From Limanda limanda (lineage: Eukaryota > Chordata > Actinopteri > Pleuronectiformes > Pleuronectidae): DNA of 64,000 nt. The translations under genes and the position numbers were made by a program. The stretch lies in the NCBI RefSeq assembly GCF_963576545.1, contig NW_026870532.1, forward strand, positions 992,001 through 1,056,000. Direction: 5' to 3'. The notes beneath the pieces are model-generated. The model was not told where the DNA came from. It was given only the letters and a program-made list of their open reading frames with translations, and did no database searches. Shown here piece after piece: positions 24,501-37,468 of the stretch (position 1 is its first letter; each line of letters starts with the position of its first letter).

Positions 24501-24962
24501 CTTTCTCCTATGTGCTTTCATCCCTAACCCTAACCCTAACCCTTCCGAAAGTCGGAGAAGCTCAAGGATGGTACCGATCGATGCGCGCTACCCCATTTAG
24601 TGGGGGTAGAGCCTACTTGCAAGTCTCTCCGACCTTCACAAAAAAAGTTATTCAAGAATATCTCTTTCTCCTATGTGCTTTCATCCCTAACCCTAACCCT
24701 AACCCTTCCGAAAGTCGGAGAAGCTCAAGGATGGTACCGATCGATGCGCGCAACCCCATTTAGTGGGGGTAGAGCCTACTTGCAAGTCTCTCCGACCTTC
24801 ACAAAAAAAGTTATTCAAGAATATCTCCTCAGATTTGGGGGAATTTCGTCGGTCGACCTCTTCCGAAGGTCGTACAAGCTCGGGGATGGTACCAATCGAT
24901 CCGCAGGACCCAAATTAGTCCAGATGCAACCACTTTCCAAGTCTCTCCGACCTTCACAAAAA
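19827..24962. repeat. 5136-bp higher-order unit, copy 1
   Basis: Begins A A B A A B(-) with a deleted C in an A monomer (after 20627), includes a five-A run before 22085, a B with A6 instead of A7 (near 23035), and ends in AAB trimers spaced 481 bp (24001-24481, 24482-24962). Its 23039-24118 part also matches 18865-19944 at 4174-bp spacing; 5136 minus 4174 is 962, two AAB trimers, which shows how the unit grew. Private changes against copy 2 include GCGTTAC (near 21057), CCCAATTT (near 21381) and GCCGG (near 22635). Confidence 0.92.
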
Positions 24963-27900
24963 AAGTTATTCAAGAATATCTCTTTCTCCTATGTGCTTTC
25001 ATCCCTAACCCTAACCCTAACCCTTCCGAAAGTCGGAGAAGCTCAAGGATGGTACCGATCGATGCGCGCTACCCCATTTAGTGGGGGTAGAGCCTACTTG
25101 CAAGTCTCTCCGACCTTCACAAAAAAAGTTATTCAAGAATATCTCTTTCTCCTATGTGCTTTCATCCCTAACCCTAACCCTAACCCTTCCGAAAGTCGGA
25201 GAAGCTCAAGGATGGTACCGATCGATGCGCGCAACCCCATTTAGTGGGGGTAGAGCCTACTTGCAAGTCTCTCCGACCTTCACAAAAAAAGTTATTCAAG
25301 AATATCTCCTCAGATTTGGGGGAATTTCGTCGGTCGACCTCTTCCGAAGGTCGTACAAGCTCGGGGATGGTACCAATCGATCCGCAGGACCCAAATTAGT
25401 CCAGATGCAACCACTTTCCAAGTCTCTCCGACCTTCACAAAAAAAGTTATTCAAGAATATCTCTTTCTCCTATGTGCTTTCATCCCTAACCCTAACCCTA
25501 ACCCTTCCGAAAGTCGGAGAAGCTCAAGGATGGTACCGATCGATGCGCGCTACCCCATTTAGTGGGGGTAGAGCCTACTTGCAAGTCTCTCCGACCTTCA
25601 CAAAAAAAGTTATTCAAGAATATCTCTTTCTCCTATGTGCTTTCATCCCTAACCCTAACCCTAACCCTTCCGAAAGTCGGAGAAGCTCAAGGATGGTACC
25701 GATCGATGCGCGCTACCCCATTTAGTGGGGGTAGAGCCTACTTGCAAGTCTCTCCGACCTTCAAAAAAAAGTTATTCAAGAATATCTCCTCAGATTTGGG
25801 GGAATTTCGTCGGTCGACCTCTTCCGAAGGTCGTACAAGCTCGGGGATGGTACCAATCGATCCGCAGGACCCAAATTAGTCCAGATGCAACCACTTTCCA
25901 AGTCTCTCCGACCTTCACAAAAAAAGTTATTCAAGAATATCTCTTTCTCCTATGTGCTTTCATCCCTAACCCTAACCCTAACCCTTCCGAAAGTCGGAGA
26001 AGCTCAAGGATGGTACCGATCGATGCGCGCTACCCCATTTAGTGGGGGTAGAGCCTACTTGCAAGTCTCTCCGACGTTCACAAAAAACGTTATTCAAGAA
26101 TATCTCTTTCTCCTATGTGCTTTCATCCCTAACCCTAACCCTAACCCTTCCGAAAGTCGGAGAAGCTCAAGGATGGTACCGATCGATGCGCGCTACCCCA
26201 TTTAGTGGGGGTAGAGCCTACTTGCAAGTCTCTCCGACCTTCACAAAAAAAGTTATTCAAGAATATCTCCTCAGATTTGGGGGAATTTCGTCGGTCGACC
26301 TCTTCCGAAGGTCGTACAAGCTCGGGGATGGTACCAATCGATCCGCAGGACCCAAATTAGTCCAGATGCAACCACTTTCCAAGTCTCTCCGACCTTCACA
26401 AAAAAAGTTATTCAAGAATATCTCTTTCTCCTATGTGCTTTCATCCCTAACCCTAACCCTAACCCTTCCGAAAGTCGGAGAAGCTCAAGGATGGTACCGA
26501 TCGATGCGCGCTACCCCATTTAGTGGGGGTAGAGCCTACTTGCAAGTCTCTCCGACCTTCACAAAAAAAGTTATTCAAGAATATCTCTTTCTCCTATGTG
26601 CTTTCATCCCTAACCCTAACCCTAACCCTTCCGAAAGTCGGAGAAGCTCAAGGATGGTACCGATCGATGCGCGCTACCCCATTTAGTGGGGGTAGAGCCT
26701 ACTTGCAAGTCTCTCCGACCTTCACAAAAAACGTTATTCAAGAATATCTCTTTCTCCTATGTGCTTTCATCCCTAACCCTAACCCTAACCCTTCCGAAAG
26801 TCGGAGAAGCTCAAGGATGGTACCGATCGATGCGCGCTACCCCATTTAGTGGGGGTAGAGCCTACTTGCAAGTCTCTCCGACCTTCACAAAAAACGTTAT
26901 TCAAGAATATCTCTTTCTCCTATGTGCTTTCATCCCTAACCCTAACCCTAACCCTTCCGAAAGTCGGAGAAGCTCAAGGATGGTACCGATCGATGCGCGC
27001 TACCCCATTTAGTGGGGGTAGAGCCTACTTGCAAGTCTCTCCGACCTTCACAAAAAAAGTTATTCAAGAATATCTCTTTCTCCTATGTGCTTTCATCCCT
27101 AACCCTAACCCTAACCCTTCCGAAAGTCGGAGAAGCTCAAGGATGGTACCGATCGATGCGCGCTACCCCATTTAGTGGGGGTAGAGCCTACTTGCAAGTC
27201 TCTCCGACCTTCACAAAAAAAGTTATTCAAGAATATCTCCTCAGATTTGGGGGAATTTCGTCGGTCGACCTCTTCCGAAGGTCGTACAAGCTCGGGGATG
27301 GTACCAATCGATCCGCAGGACCCAAATTAGTCCAGATGCAACCACTTTCCAAGTCTCTCCGACCTTCACAAAAAAAGTTATTCAAGAATATCTCTTTCTC
27401 CTATGTGCTTTCATCCCTAACCCTAACCCTAACCCTTCCGAAAGTCGGAGAAGCTCAAAGATGGTACCGATCGATGCGCGCTACCCCATTTAGTGGGGGT
27501 AGAGCCTACTTGCAAGTCTCTCCGACCTTCACAAAAAACGTTATTCAAGAATATCTCTTTCTCCTATGTGCTTTCATCCCTAACCCTAACCCTAACCCTT
27601 CCGAAAGTCGGAGAAGCTCAAGGATGGTACCGATCGATGTGCGCTACCCCATTTAGTGGGGGTAGAGCCTACTTGCAAGTCTCTCCGACCTTCACAAAAA
27701 AAGTTATTCAAGAATATCTCTTTCTCCTATGTGCTTTCATCCCTAACCCTAACCCTAACCCTTCCGAAAGTCGGAAAAGCTCAAGGATGGTACCGATCGA
27801 TGCGCGCTACCCCATTTAGTGGGGGTAGAGCCTACTTGCAAGTCTCTCCGACCTTCACAAAAAAAGTTATTCAAGAATATCTCTTTCTCCTATGTGCTTT

Positions 27901-30098
27901 CATCCCTAACCCTAACCCTTCCGAAAGTCGGAGAAGCTCAAGGATGGTACCGATCGATGCGCGCTACCCCATTTAGTGGGGGTAGAGCCTACTTGCAAGT
28001 CTCTCCGACCTTCACAAAAAAAGTTATTCAAGAATATCTCCTCAGATTTGGGGGAATTTCGTCGGTCGACCTCTTCCGAAGGTCGTACAAGCTCGGGGAT
28101 GGTACCAATCGATCCGCAGGACCCAAATTAGTCCAGATGCAACCACTTTCCAAGTCTCTCCGACCTTCACAAAAAAGTTATTCAAGAATATCTCTTTCTC
28201 CTATGTGCTTTCATCCCTAACCCTAACCCTAACCCTTCCAAAAGTCGGAGAAGCTCAAGGATGGTACCGATCGATGCGCGCTACCCCATTTAGTGGGGGT
28301 AGAGCCTACTTGCAAGTCTCTCCGACCTTCACAAAAAAAGTTATTCAAGAATATCTCTTTCTCCTATGTGCTTTCATCCCTAACCCTAACCCTAACCCTT
28401 CCGAAAGTACGAGAAGCTCAAGGATGGTACTGATCGATGCGCGCTACCCCATTTAGTGGGGGTAGAGCCTACTTGCAAGTCTCTCCGACCTTCACAAAAA
28501 AAGTTATTCAAGAATATCTCTTTCTCCTATGTGCTTTCATCCCTAACCCTAACCCTAACCCTTCCGAAAGTCGGAGAAGCTCAAGGATGGTACCGATCGA
28601 TGCGCGCTACCCCATTTAGTGGGGGTAGAGCCTACTTGCAAGTCTCTCCGACCTTCACAAAAAAAGTTATTCAAGAATATCTCCTCAGATTTGGGGGAAT
28701 TTCGTCGGTCGACCTCTTCCGAAGATCGTACAAGCTCGGGGATGGTACCAATCGATCTGCAGGACCCAAATTAGTCCAGATGCAACCACTTTCCAAGTCT
28801 CTCCGACCTTCACAAAAAAAGTTATTCAAGAATATCTCTTTCTCCTATGTGCTTTCATCCCTAACCCTAACCCTAACCCTTCCGAAAGTCGGAGAAGCTC
28901 AAGGATGGTACCGATCGATGCGCGCAACCCCATTTAGTGGGGGTAGAGCCTACTTGCAAGTCTCTCCGACCTTCACAAAAAAAGTTATTCAAGAATATCT
29001 CCTCAGATTTGGGGGAATTTCGTCGGTCGACCTCTTCCGAAGGTCTTACAAGCTCGGGGATGGTACCAATCGATCCGCAGGACCCAAATTAGTCCAGATG
29101 CAACCACTTTCCAAGTCTCTCCGACCTTCACAAAAAAAGTTATTCAAGAATATCTCTTTCTCCTATGTGCTTTCATCCCTAACCCTAACCCTAACCCTTC
29201 CGAAAGTCGGAGAAGCTCAAGGATGGTACCGATCGATGCGCGCTACCCCATTTAGTGGGGGTAGAGCCTACTTGCAAGTCTCTCCGACCTTCACAAAAAA
29301 AGTTATTCAAGAATATCTCTTTCTCCTATGTGCTTTCATCCCTAACCCTAACCCTAACCCTTCCGAAAGTCGGAGAAGCTCAAGGATGGTACCGATCGAT
29401 GCGCGCAACCCCATTTAGTGGGGGTAGAGCCTACTTGCAAGTCTCTCCGACCTTCACAAAAAAAGTTATTCAAGAATATCTCCTCAGATTTGGGGGAATT
29501 TCGTCGGTCGACCTCTTCCGAAGGTCGTACAAGCTCGGGGATGGTACCAATCGATCCGCAGGACCCAAATTAGTCCAGATGCAACCACTTTCCAAGTCTC
29601 TCCGACCTTCACAAAAAAAGTTATTCAAGAATATCTCTTTCTCCTATGTGCTTTCATCCCTAACCCTAACCCTAACCCTTCCGAAAGTCGGAGAAGCTCA
29701 AGGATGGTACCGATCGATGCGCGCTACCCCATTTAGTGGGGGTAGAGCCTACTTGCAAGTCTCTCCGACCTTCACAAAAAAAGTTATTCAAGAATATCTC
29801 TTTCTCCTATGTGCTTTCATCCCTAACCCTAACCCTAACCCTTCCGAAAGTCGGAGAAGCTCAAGGATGGTACCGATCGATGCGTGCAACCCCATTTAGT
29901 GGGGGTAGAGCCTACTTGCAAGTCTCTCCGACCTTCACAAAAAAAGTTATTCAAGAATATCTCCTCAGATTTGGGGGAATTTCGTCGGTCGACCTCTTCC
30001 GAAGGTCGTACAAGCTCGGGGATGGTACCAATCGATCCGCAGGACCCAAATTAGTCCAGATGCAACCACTTTCCAAGTCTCTCCGACCTTCACAAAAA
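24963..30098. repeat. 5136-bp higher-order unit, copy 2
   Basis: Repeats copy 1 monomer for monomer, including both 1-bp deletions (after 25763, and near 28171), GTACTGATC (near 28431) and the GACGTTC/AAACGTT double variant near 26074. I noticed only a handful of differences over 5 kb, for example GCGTGC at 29885. Such identity with shared private indels means recent copying of the whole block rather than parallel assembly from monomers. Confidence 0.92.
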
Positions 30099-30742
30099 AA
30101 GTTATTCAAGAATATCTCTTTCTCCTATGTGCTTTCATCCCTAACCCTAACCCTAACCCTTCCGAAAGTCGGAGAAGCTCAAGGATGGTACTGATCGATG
30201 CGCGCTACCCCATTTAGTGGGGGTAGAGCCTACTTGCAAGTCTCTCCGACCTTCACAAAAAAAGTTATTCAAGAATATCTCTTTCTCCTATGTGCTTTCA
30301 TCCCTAACCCTAACCCTAACCCTTCCGAAAGTCGGAGAAGCTCAAGGATGGTACCGATCGATGCGCGCAACCCCATTTAGTGGGGGTAGAGCCTACTTGC
30401 AAGTCTCTCCGACCTTCACAAAAAAAGTTATTCAAGAATATCTCCTCAGATTTGGGGGAATTTCGTCGGTCGACCTCTTCCGAAGGTCGTACAAGCTCGG
30501 GGATGGTACCAATCGATCCGCAGGACCCAAATTAGTCCAGATGCAACCACTTTCCAAGTCTCTCCAACCTTCACAAAAAAAGTTATTCAAGAATATCTCT
30601 TTCTCCTATGTGCTTTCATCCCTAACCCTAACCCTAACCCTTCCGAAAGTCGGAGAAGCTCAAGGATGGTACCGATCGATGCGCGCTACCCCATTTAGTG
30701 GGGGTAGAGCCTACTTGCAAGTCTCTCCGACCTTCACAAAAA
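30099..30742. repeat. 5136-bp higher-order unit, copy 3, truncated start
   Basis: AABA (30099-30742 by monomer order) follows copy 2 in phase. It then departs: the next monomer is B where the unit has A. It carries GTACTGATC at 30192 and CTCCAACC at 30566, not seen in the matching places of earlier copies. Confidence 0.8.
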
Positions 30743-31704
30743 AAGTTATTCAAGAATATCTCCTCAGATTTGGGGGAATTTCGTCGGTCGACCTCTTCCG
30801 AAGGTCGTACAAGCTCGGGGATGGTACCAATCGATCCGCAGGACCCAAATTAGTCCAGATGCAACCACTTTCCAAGTCTCTCCGACCTTCACAAAAAAAG
30901 TTATTCAAGAATATCTCTTTCTCCTATGTGCTTTCATCCCTAACCCTAACCCTAACCCTTCCAAAAGTCGGAGAAGCTCAAGGATGGTACCGATCGATGC
31001 GCGCTACCCCATTTAGTGGGGGTAGAGCCTACTAGCAAGTCTCTCCGACCTTCACAAAAAAAGTTATTCAAGAATATCTCTTTCTCCTATGTGCTTTCAT
31101 CCCTAACCCTAACCCTAACCCTTCCGAAAGTCGGAGAAGCTCAAGGATGGTACCGATCGATGCGCGCTACCCCATTTAGTGGGGGTAGAGCCTACTTGCA
31201 AGTCTCTCCGACCTTCACAAAAAAAGTTATTCAAGAATATCTCTTTCTCCTATGTGCTTTCATCCCTAACCCTAACCCTAACCCTTCCGAAAGTCGGAGA
31301 AGCTCAAGGATGGTACCGATCGATGCGCGCAACCCCATTTAGTGGGGGTAGAGCCTACTTGCAAGTCTCTCCGACCTTCACAAAAAAAGTTATTCAAGAA
31401 TATCTCCTCAGATTTGGGGGAATTTCGTCGGTCGACCTCTTCCGAAGGTCGTACAAGCTCGGGGATGGTACCAATCGATCCGCAGGACCCAAATTAGTCC
31501 AGATGCAACCACTTTCCAAGTCTCTCCGACCTTCATAAAAAAAATTATTCAAGAATATCTCTTTCTCCTATGTGCTTTCATCCCTAACCCTAACCCTAAC
31601 CCTTCCGAAAGTCGGAGAAGCTCAAGGATGGTACCGATCGATGCGCGCTACCCCATTTAGTGGGGGTAGAGCCTACTTGCAAGTCTCTCCGACCTTCACA
31701 AAAA
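30743..31704. repeat. Transition segment with altered monomers (BAAABA)
   Basis: Six monomers that fit neither flanking unit. Distinctive changes are CTTCCAAAAG near 30962, ACTAGCAAG at 31034, and a B (31387-31541) whose end reads CTTCAT followed by an A8 run and TTATTC, changing two bases of the otherwise nearly invariant junction block. It marks the boundary between the 5136-bp family and the B-rich family. Confidence 0.8.
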
Positions 31705-34700
31705 AAGTTATTCAAGAATATCTCTTTCTCCTATGTGCTTTCATCCCTAACCCTAACCCTAACCCTTCCGAAAGTCGGAGAAGCTCAAGGATGGTACCGA
31801 TCGATGCGCGCTACCCCATTTAGTGGGGGTAGAGCCTACTTGCAAGTCTCTCCGACCTTCACAAAAAAAGTTATTCAAGAATATCTCCTCAGATTTGGGG
31901 GAATTTCGTCGGTCGACCTCTTCCGAAGGTCGTACAAGCTCGGGGATGGTACCAATCGATCCGCAGGACCCAAATTAGTCCAGATGCAACCACTTTCCAA
32001 GTCTCTCCGACCTTCACAAAAAAAGTTATTCAAGAATATCTCTTTCTCCTATGTGCTTTCATCCCTAACCCTAACCCTAACCCTTCCGAAAGTCGGAGAA
32101 GCTCAAGGATGGTACCGATCGATGCGCGCTACCCCATTTAGTGGGGGTAGAGCCTACTTGCAAGTCTCTCCGACCTTCACAAAAAACGTTATTCAAGAAT
32201 ATCTCTTTCTCCTATGTGCTTTCATCCCTAACCCTAACCCTAACCCTTCCGAAAGTCGGAGAAGCTCAAGGATGGTACCGATCGATGCGCGCTACCCCAT
32301 TTAGTGGGGGTAGAGCCTACTTGCAAGTCTCTCCGACCTTCACAAAAAAAGTTATTCAAGAATATCTCCTCAGATTTGGGGGAATTTCGTCGGTCGACCT
32401 CTTCCGAAGGTCGTACAAGCTCGGGGATGGTACCAATCGATCTGCAGGACCCAAATTAGTCCAGATGCAACCACTTTCCAAGTCTCTCCGACCTTCACAA
32501 AAAAAGTTATTCAAGAATATCTCTTTCTCCTATGTGCTTTCATCCCTAACCCTAACCCTAACCCTTCCGAAAGTCGGAGAAGCTCAAGGATGGTACCGAT
32601 CGATGCGCGCTACCCCATTTAGTGGGGGTAGAGCCTACTTGCAAGTCTCTCCGACCTTCACAAAAAAAGTTATTCAAGAATATCTCCTCAGATTTGGGGG
32701 AATTTCGTCGGTCGACCTCTTCCGAAGGTCGTACAAGCTCGGGGATGGTACCAATCGATCCGCAGGACCCAAATTAGTCCAGATGCAACCACTTTTCAAG
32801 TCTCTCCGACCTTCACAAAAAAAGTTATTCAAGAATATCTCTTTCTCCTATGTGCTTTCATCCCTAACCCTAACCCTAACCCTTCCGAAAGTCGGAGAAG
32901 CTCAAGGATGGTACCGATCGATGCGCGCTACCCCATTTAGTGGGGGTAGAGCCTACTTGCAAGTCTCTCCGACCTTCACAAAAAACGTTATTCAAGAATA
33001 TGTCTTTCTCCTATGTGCTTTCATCCCTAACCCTAACCCTAACCCTTCCGAAAGTCGGAGAAGCTCAAGGATGGTACCGATCGATGCGCGCTACCCCATT
33101 TAGTGGGGGTAGAGCCTACTTGCAAGTCTCTCCGACCTTCACAAAAAAAGTTATTCAAGAATATCTCCTCAGATTTGGGGGAATTTCGTCGGTCGACCTC
33201 TTCCGAAGGTCGTACAAGCTCGGGGATGGTACCAATCGATCTGCAGGACCCAAATTAGTCCAGATGCAACCACTTTCCAAGTCTCTCCGACCTTCACAAA
33301 AAAAGTTATTCAAGAATATCTCTTTCTCCTATGTGCTTTCATCCCTAACCCTAACCCTAACCCTTCCGAAAGTCGGAGAAGCTCAAGGATGGTACCGATC
33401 GATGCGCGCTACCCCATTTAGTGGGGGTAGAGCCTACTTGCAAGTCTCTCCGACCTTCACAAAAAAAGTTATTCAAGAATATCTCTTTCTCATATGTGCT
33501 TTCATCCCTAACCCTAACCCTAACCCTTCCGAAAGTCGGAGAAGCTCAAGGATGGTACCGATCGATGCGCGCTACCCCATTTAGTGGGGGTAGAGCCTAC
33601 TTGCAAGTCTCTCCGACCTTCACAAAAAAAGTTATTCAAGAATATCTCCTCAGATTTGGGGGAATTTCGTCGGTCGACCTCTTTCGAAGGTCGTACAAGC
33701 TCAAGGATGGTACCAATCGATCCGCAGGACCCAAATTAGTCCAGATGCAACCACTTTCCAAGTCTCTCCGACCTTCACAAAAAAAGTTATTCAAGAATAT
33801 CTCTTTCTCCTATGTGCTTTCATCCCTAACCCTAACCCTAACCCTTCCGAAAGTCGGAGAAGCTCAAGGATGGTACCGATCGATGCGCGCTACCCCATTT
33901 AGTGGGGGTAGAGCCTACTTGCAAGTCTCTCCGACCTTCACAAAAAAAGTTATTCAAGAATATCTCCTCAGATTTGGGGGAATTTCGTCGGTCGACCTCT
34001 TCCGAAGGTCGTACAAGCTCGGGGATGGTACCAATCGATCCGCAGGTCCCAAATTAGTCCAGATGCAACCACTTTCCAAGTCTCTCCGACCTTCACAAAA
34101 AAAGTTATTCAAGAATATCTCTTTCTCCTATGTGCTTTCATCCCTAACCCTAACCCTAACCCTTCCGAAAGTCGGAGAAGCTCAAGGATGGTACCGATCG
34201 ATGCGCGCTACCCCATTTAGTGGGGGTAGAGCCTACTTGCAAGTCTCTCCGACCTTCACAAAAAAAGTTATTCAAGAATATCTCTTTCTCCTATGTGCTT
34301 TCAGCCCTAACCCTAACCCTAACCCTTCCGAAAGTCGGAGAAGCTCAAGGATGGTACCGATCGATGCGCGCTACCCCATTTAGTGGGGGTAGAGCCTACT
34401 TGCAAGTCTCTCCGACCTTCACAAAAAAAGTTATTCAAGAATATCTCCTCAGATTTGGGGGAATTTCGTCGGTCGACCTCTTCCGAAGGTCGTACAAGCT
34501 CGGGGATGGTACCAATCGATCCGCAGGACCCAAATTAGTCCAGATGCAACCACTTTCCAAGTCTCTCCGACCTTCACAAAAAAAGTTATTCAAGAATATC
34601 TCTTTCTCCTATGTGCTTTCATCCCTAACCCTAACCCTAACCCTTCCGAAAGTCGGAGAAGCTCAAGGATGGTACCGATCGATGCGCGCTACCCCATTTA

Positions 34701-37468
34701 GTGGGGGTAGAGCCTACTTGCAAGTCTCTCCGACCTTCACAAAAAAAGTTATTCAAGAATATCTCTTTCTCCTATGTGCTTTCATCCCTAACCCTAACCC
34801 TAACCCTTCCGAAAGTCGGACAAGCTCAAAGATGGTACCGATCGATGCGCGCTACCCCATTTAGTGGGGGTAGAGCCTACTTGCAAGTCTCTCCGACCTT
34901 CACAAAAAAAGTTATTCAAGAATATCTCCTCAGATTTGGGGGAATTTCGTCGGTCGACCTCTTCCGAAGGTCGTACAAGCTCGGGGATGGTACCAATCGA
35001 TCCGCAGGACCCAAATTAGTCCAGATGCAACCACTTTCCAAGTCTCTCCGACCTTCACAAAAAAAGTTATTCAAGAATATCTCTTTCTCCTATGTGCTTT
35101 CATCCCTAACCCTAACCCTAACCCTTCCGAAAGTCGGAGAAGCTCAAGGATGGTACCGATCGATGCGCGCTACCCCATTTAGTGGGGGTAGAGCCTACTT
35201 GCAAGTCTCTCCGACCTTCACAAAAAAAGTTATTCAAGAATATCTCCTCAGATTTGGGGGAATTTCGTCGGTCGACCTCTTCCGAAGGTCGTACAAGCTC
35301 GGGGATGGTACCAATCGATCCGCAGGACCCAAATTAGTCCAGATGCAACCACTTTCCAAGTCTCTCCGACCTTCACAAAAAAAGTTATTCAAGAATATCT
35401 CTTTCTCCTATGTGCTTTCATCCCTAACCCTAACCCTAACCCTTCCGAAAGTCGGAGAAGCTCAAGGATGGTACCGATCGATGCGCGCTACCCCATTTAG
35501 TGGGGGTAGAGCCTACTTGCAAGTCTCTCCGACCTTCACAAAAAAAGTTATTCAAGAATATCTCTTTCTCCTATGTGCTTTCATCCCTAACCCTAACCCT
35601 AACCCTTCCGAAAGTCGGACAAGCTCAAAGATGGTACCGATCGATGCGCGCTACCCCATTTAGTGGGGGTAGAGCCTACTTGCAAGTCTCTCCGACCTTC
35701 ACAAAAAAAGTTATTCAAGAATATCTCCTCAGATTTGGGGGAATTTCGTCGGTCGACCTCTTCCGAAGGTCGTACAAGCTCGGGGATGGTACCAATCGAT
35801 CCGCAGGACCCAAATTAGTCCAGATGCAACCACTTTCCAAGTCTCTCCGACCTTCACAAAAAAAGTTATTCAAGAATATCTCTTTCTCCTATGTGCTTTC
35901 ATCCCTAACCCTAACCCTAACCCTTCCGAAAGTCGGAGAAGCTCAAGGATGGTACCGATCGATGCGCGCTACCCCATTTAGTGGGGGTAGAGCCTACTTG
36001 CAAGTCTCTCCGACCTTCACAAAAAAAGTTATTCAAGAATATCTCCTCAGATTTGGGGGAATTTCGTCGGTCGACCTCTTCCGAAGGTCGTACAAGCTCG
36101 GGGATGGTACCAATCGATCCGCAGGACCCAAATTAGTCCAGATGCAACCACTTTCCAAGTCTCTCCGACCTTCACAAAAAAAGTTATTCAAGAATATCTC
36201 TTTCTCCTATGTGCTTTCATCCCTAACCCTAACCCTAACCCTTCCGAAAGTCGGAGAAGCTCAAGGATGGTACCGATCGATGCGCGCTACCCCATTTAGT
36301 GGGGGTAGAGCCTACTTGCAAGTCTCTCCGACCTTCACAAAAAAAGTTATTCAAGAATATCTCTTTCTCCTATGTGCTTTCATCCCTAACCCTAACCCTA
36401 ACCCTTCCGAAAGTCGGAGAAGCTCAAGGATGGTACCGATCGATGCGCGCTACCCCATTTAGTGGGGGTAGAGCCTACTTGCAAGTCTCTCCGACCTTCA
36501 CAAAAAAAGTTATTCAAGAATATCTCTTTCTCCTATGTGCTTTCATCCCTAACCCTAACCCTAACCCTTCCGAAAGTCGGAGAAGCTCAAAGATGGTACC
36601 GATCGATGTGCGCTACCCCATTTAGTGGGGGTAGAGCCTACTTGCAAGTCTCTCCGACCTTCACAAAAAAAGTTATTCAAGAATATCTCCTCAGATTTGG
36701 GGGAATTTCGTCGGTCGACCTCTTCCGAAGGTCGTACAAGCTCGGGGATGGTACCAATCGATCCGCAGGACCCAAATTAGTCCAGATGCAACCACTTTCC
36801 AAGTCTCTCCGACCTTCACAAAAAAAGTTATTCAAGAATATCTCTTTCTCCTATGTGCTTTCATCCCTAACCCTAACCCTAACCCTTCCGAAAGTCGGAG
36901 AAGCTCAAGGATGGTACCGATCGATGCGCGCTACCCCATTTAGTGGGGGTAGAGCCTACTTGCAAGTCTCTCCGACCTTCACAAAAAAAGTTATTCAAGA
37001 ATATCTCCTCAGATTTGGGGGAATTTCGTCGGTCGACCTCTTCCGAAGGTCGTACAAGCTCGGGGATGGTACCAATCGATCCGCAGGACCCAAATTAGTC
37101 CAGATGCAACCACTTTCCAAGTCTCTCCGACCTTCACAAAAAAAGTTATTCAAGAATATCTCTTTCTCCTATGTGCTTTCATCCCTAACCCTAACCCTAA
37201 CCCTTCCGAAAGTCGGAGAAGCTCAAGGATGGTACCGATCGATGCGCGCTACCCCATTTAGTGGGGGTAGAGCCTACTTGCAAGTCTCTCCGACCTTCAC
37301 AAAAAAAGTTATTCAAGAATATCTCTTTCTCCTATGTGCTTTCATCCCTAACCCTAACCCTAACCCTTCCGAAAGTCGGAGAAGCTCAAGGATGGTACCG
37401 ATCGATGCGCGCTACCCCATTTAGTGGGGGTAGAGCCTACTTGCAAGTCTCTCCGACCTTCACAAAAA
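31705..37468. repeat. B-rich higher-order unit, copy 1, 5764 bp
   Basis: Thirteen B among 36 monomers, mostly arranged as the 799-bp pentamer made of A plus two BA pairs. Markers: AAACGTT near 32186 and 32988, TTTTCAAG near 32794, CTCAAGGATGG in a B near 33703, CAGCCCT near 34303 and CGGACAAGCTCAAAG near 34818 and 35617. Bases 34746-35544 and 35545-36343 are a tandem 799-bp duplication missing in copy 2. No short a monomer occurs here. Confidence 0.9.
34746..36343. repeat. 799-bp tandem duplication (ABABA x2)
   Basis: Two 799-bp copies, each three A and two B, both starting with an A that follows a junction and carrying the CGGACAAGCTCAAAGATGG series of changes at the adjoining A. The counterpart in the next unit, 40504-41302, is single. 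The simplest reading is one unequal exchange within the first unit after the two units separated. Confidence 0.88.
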
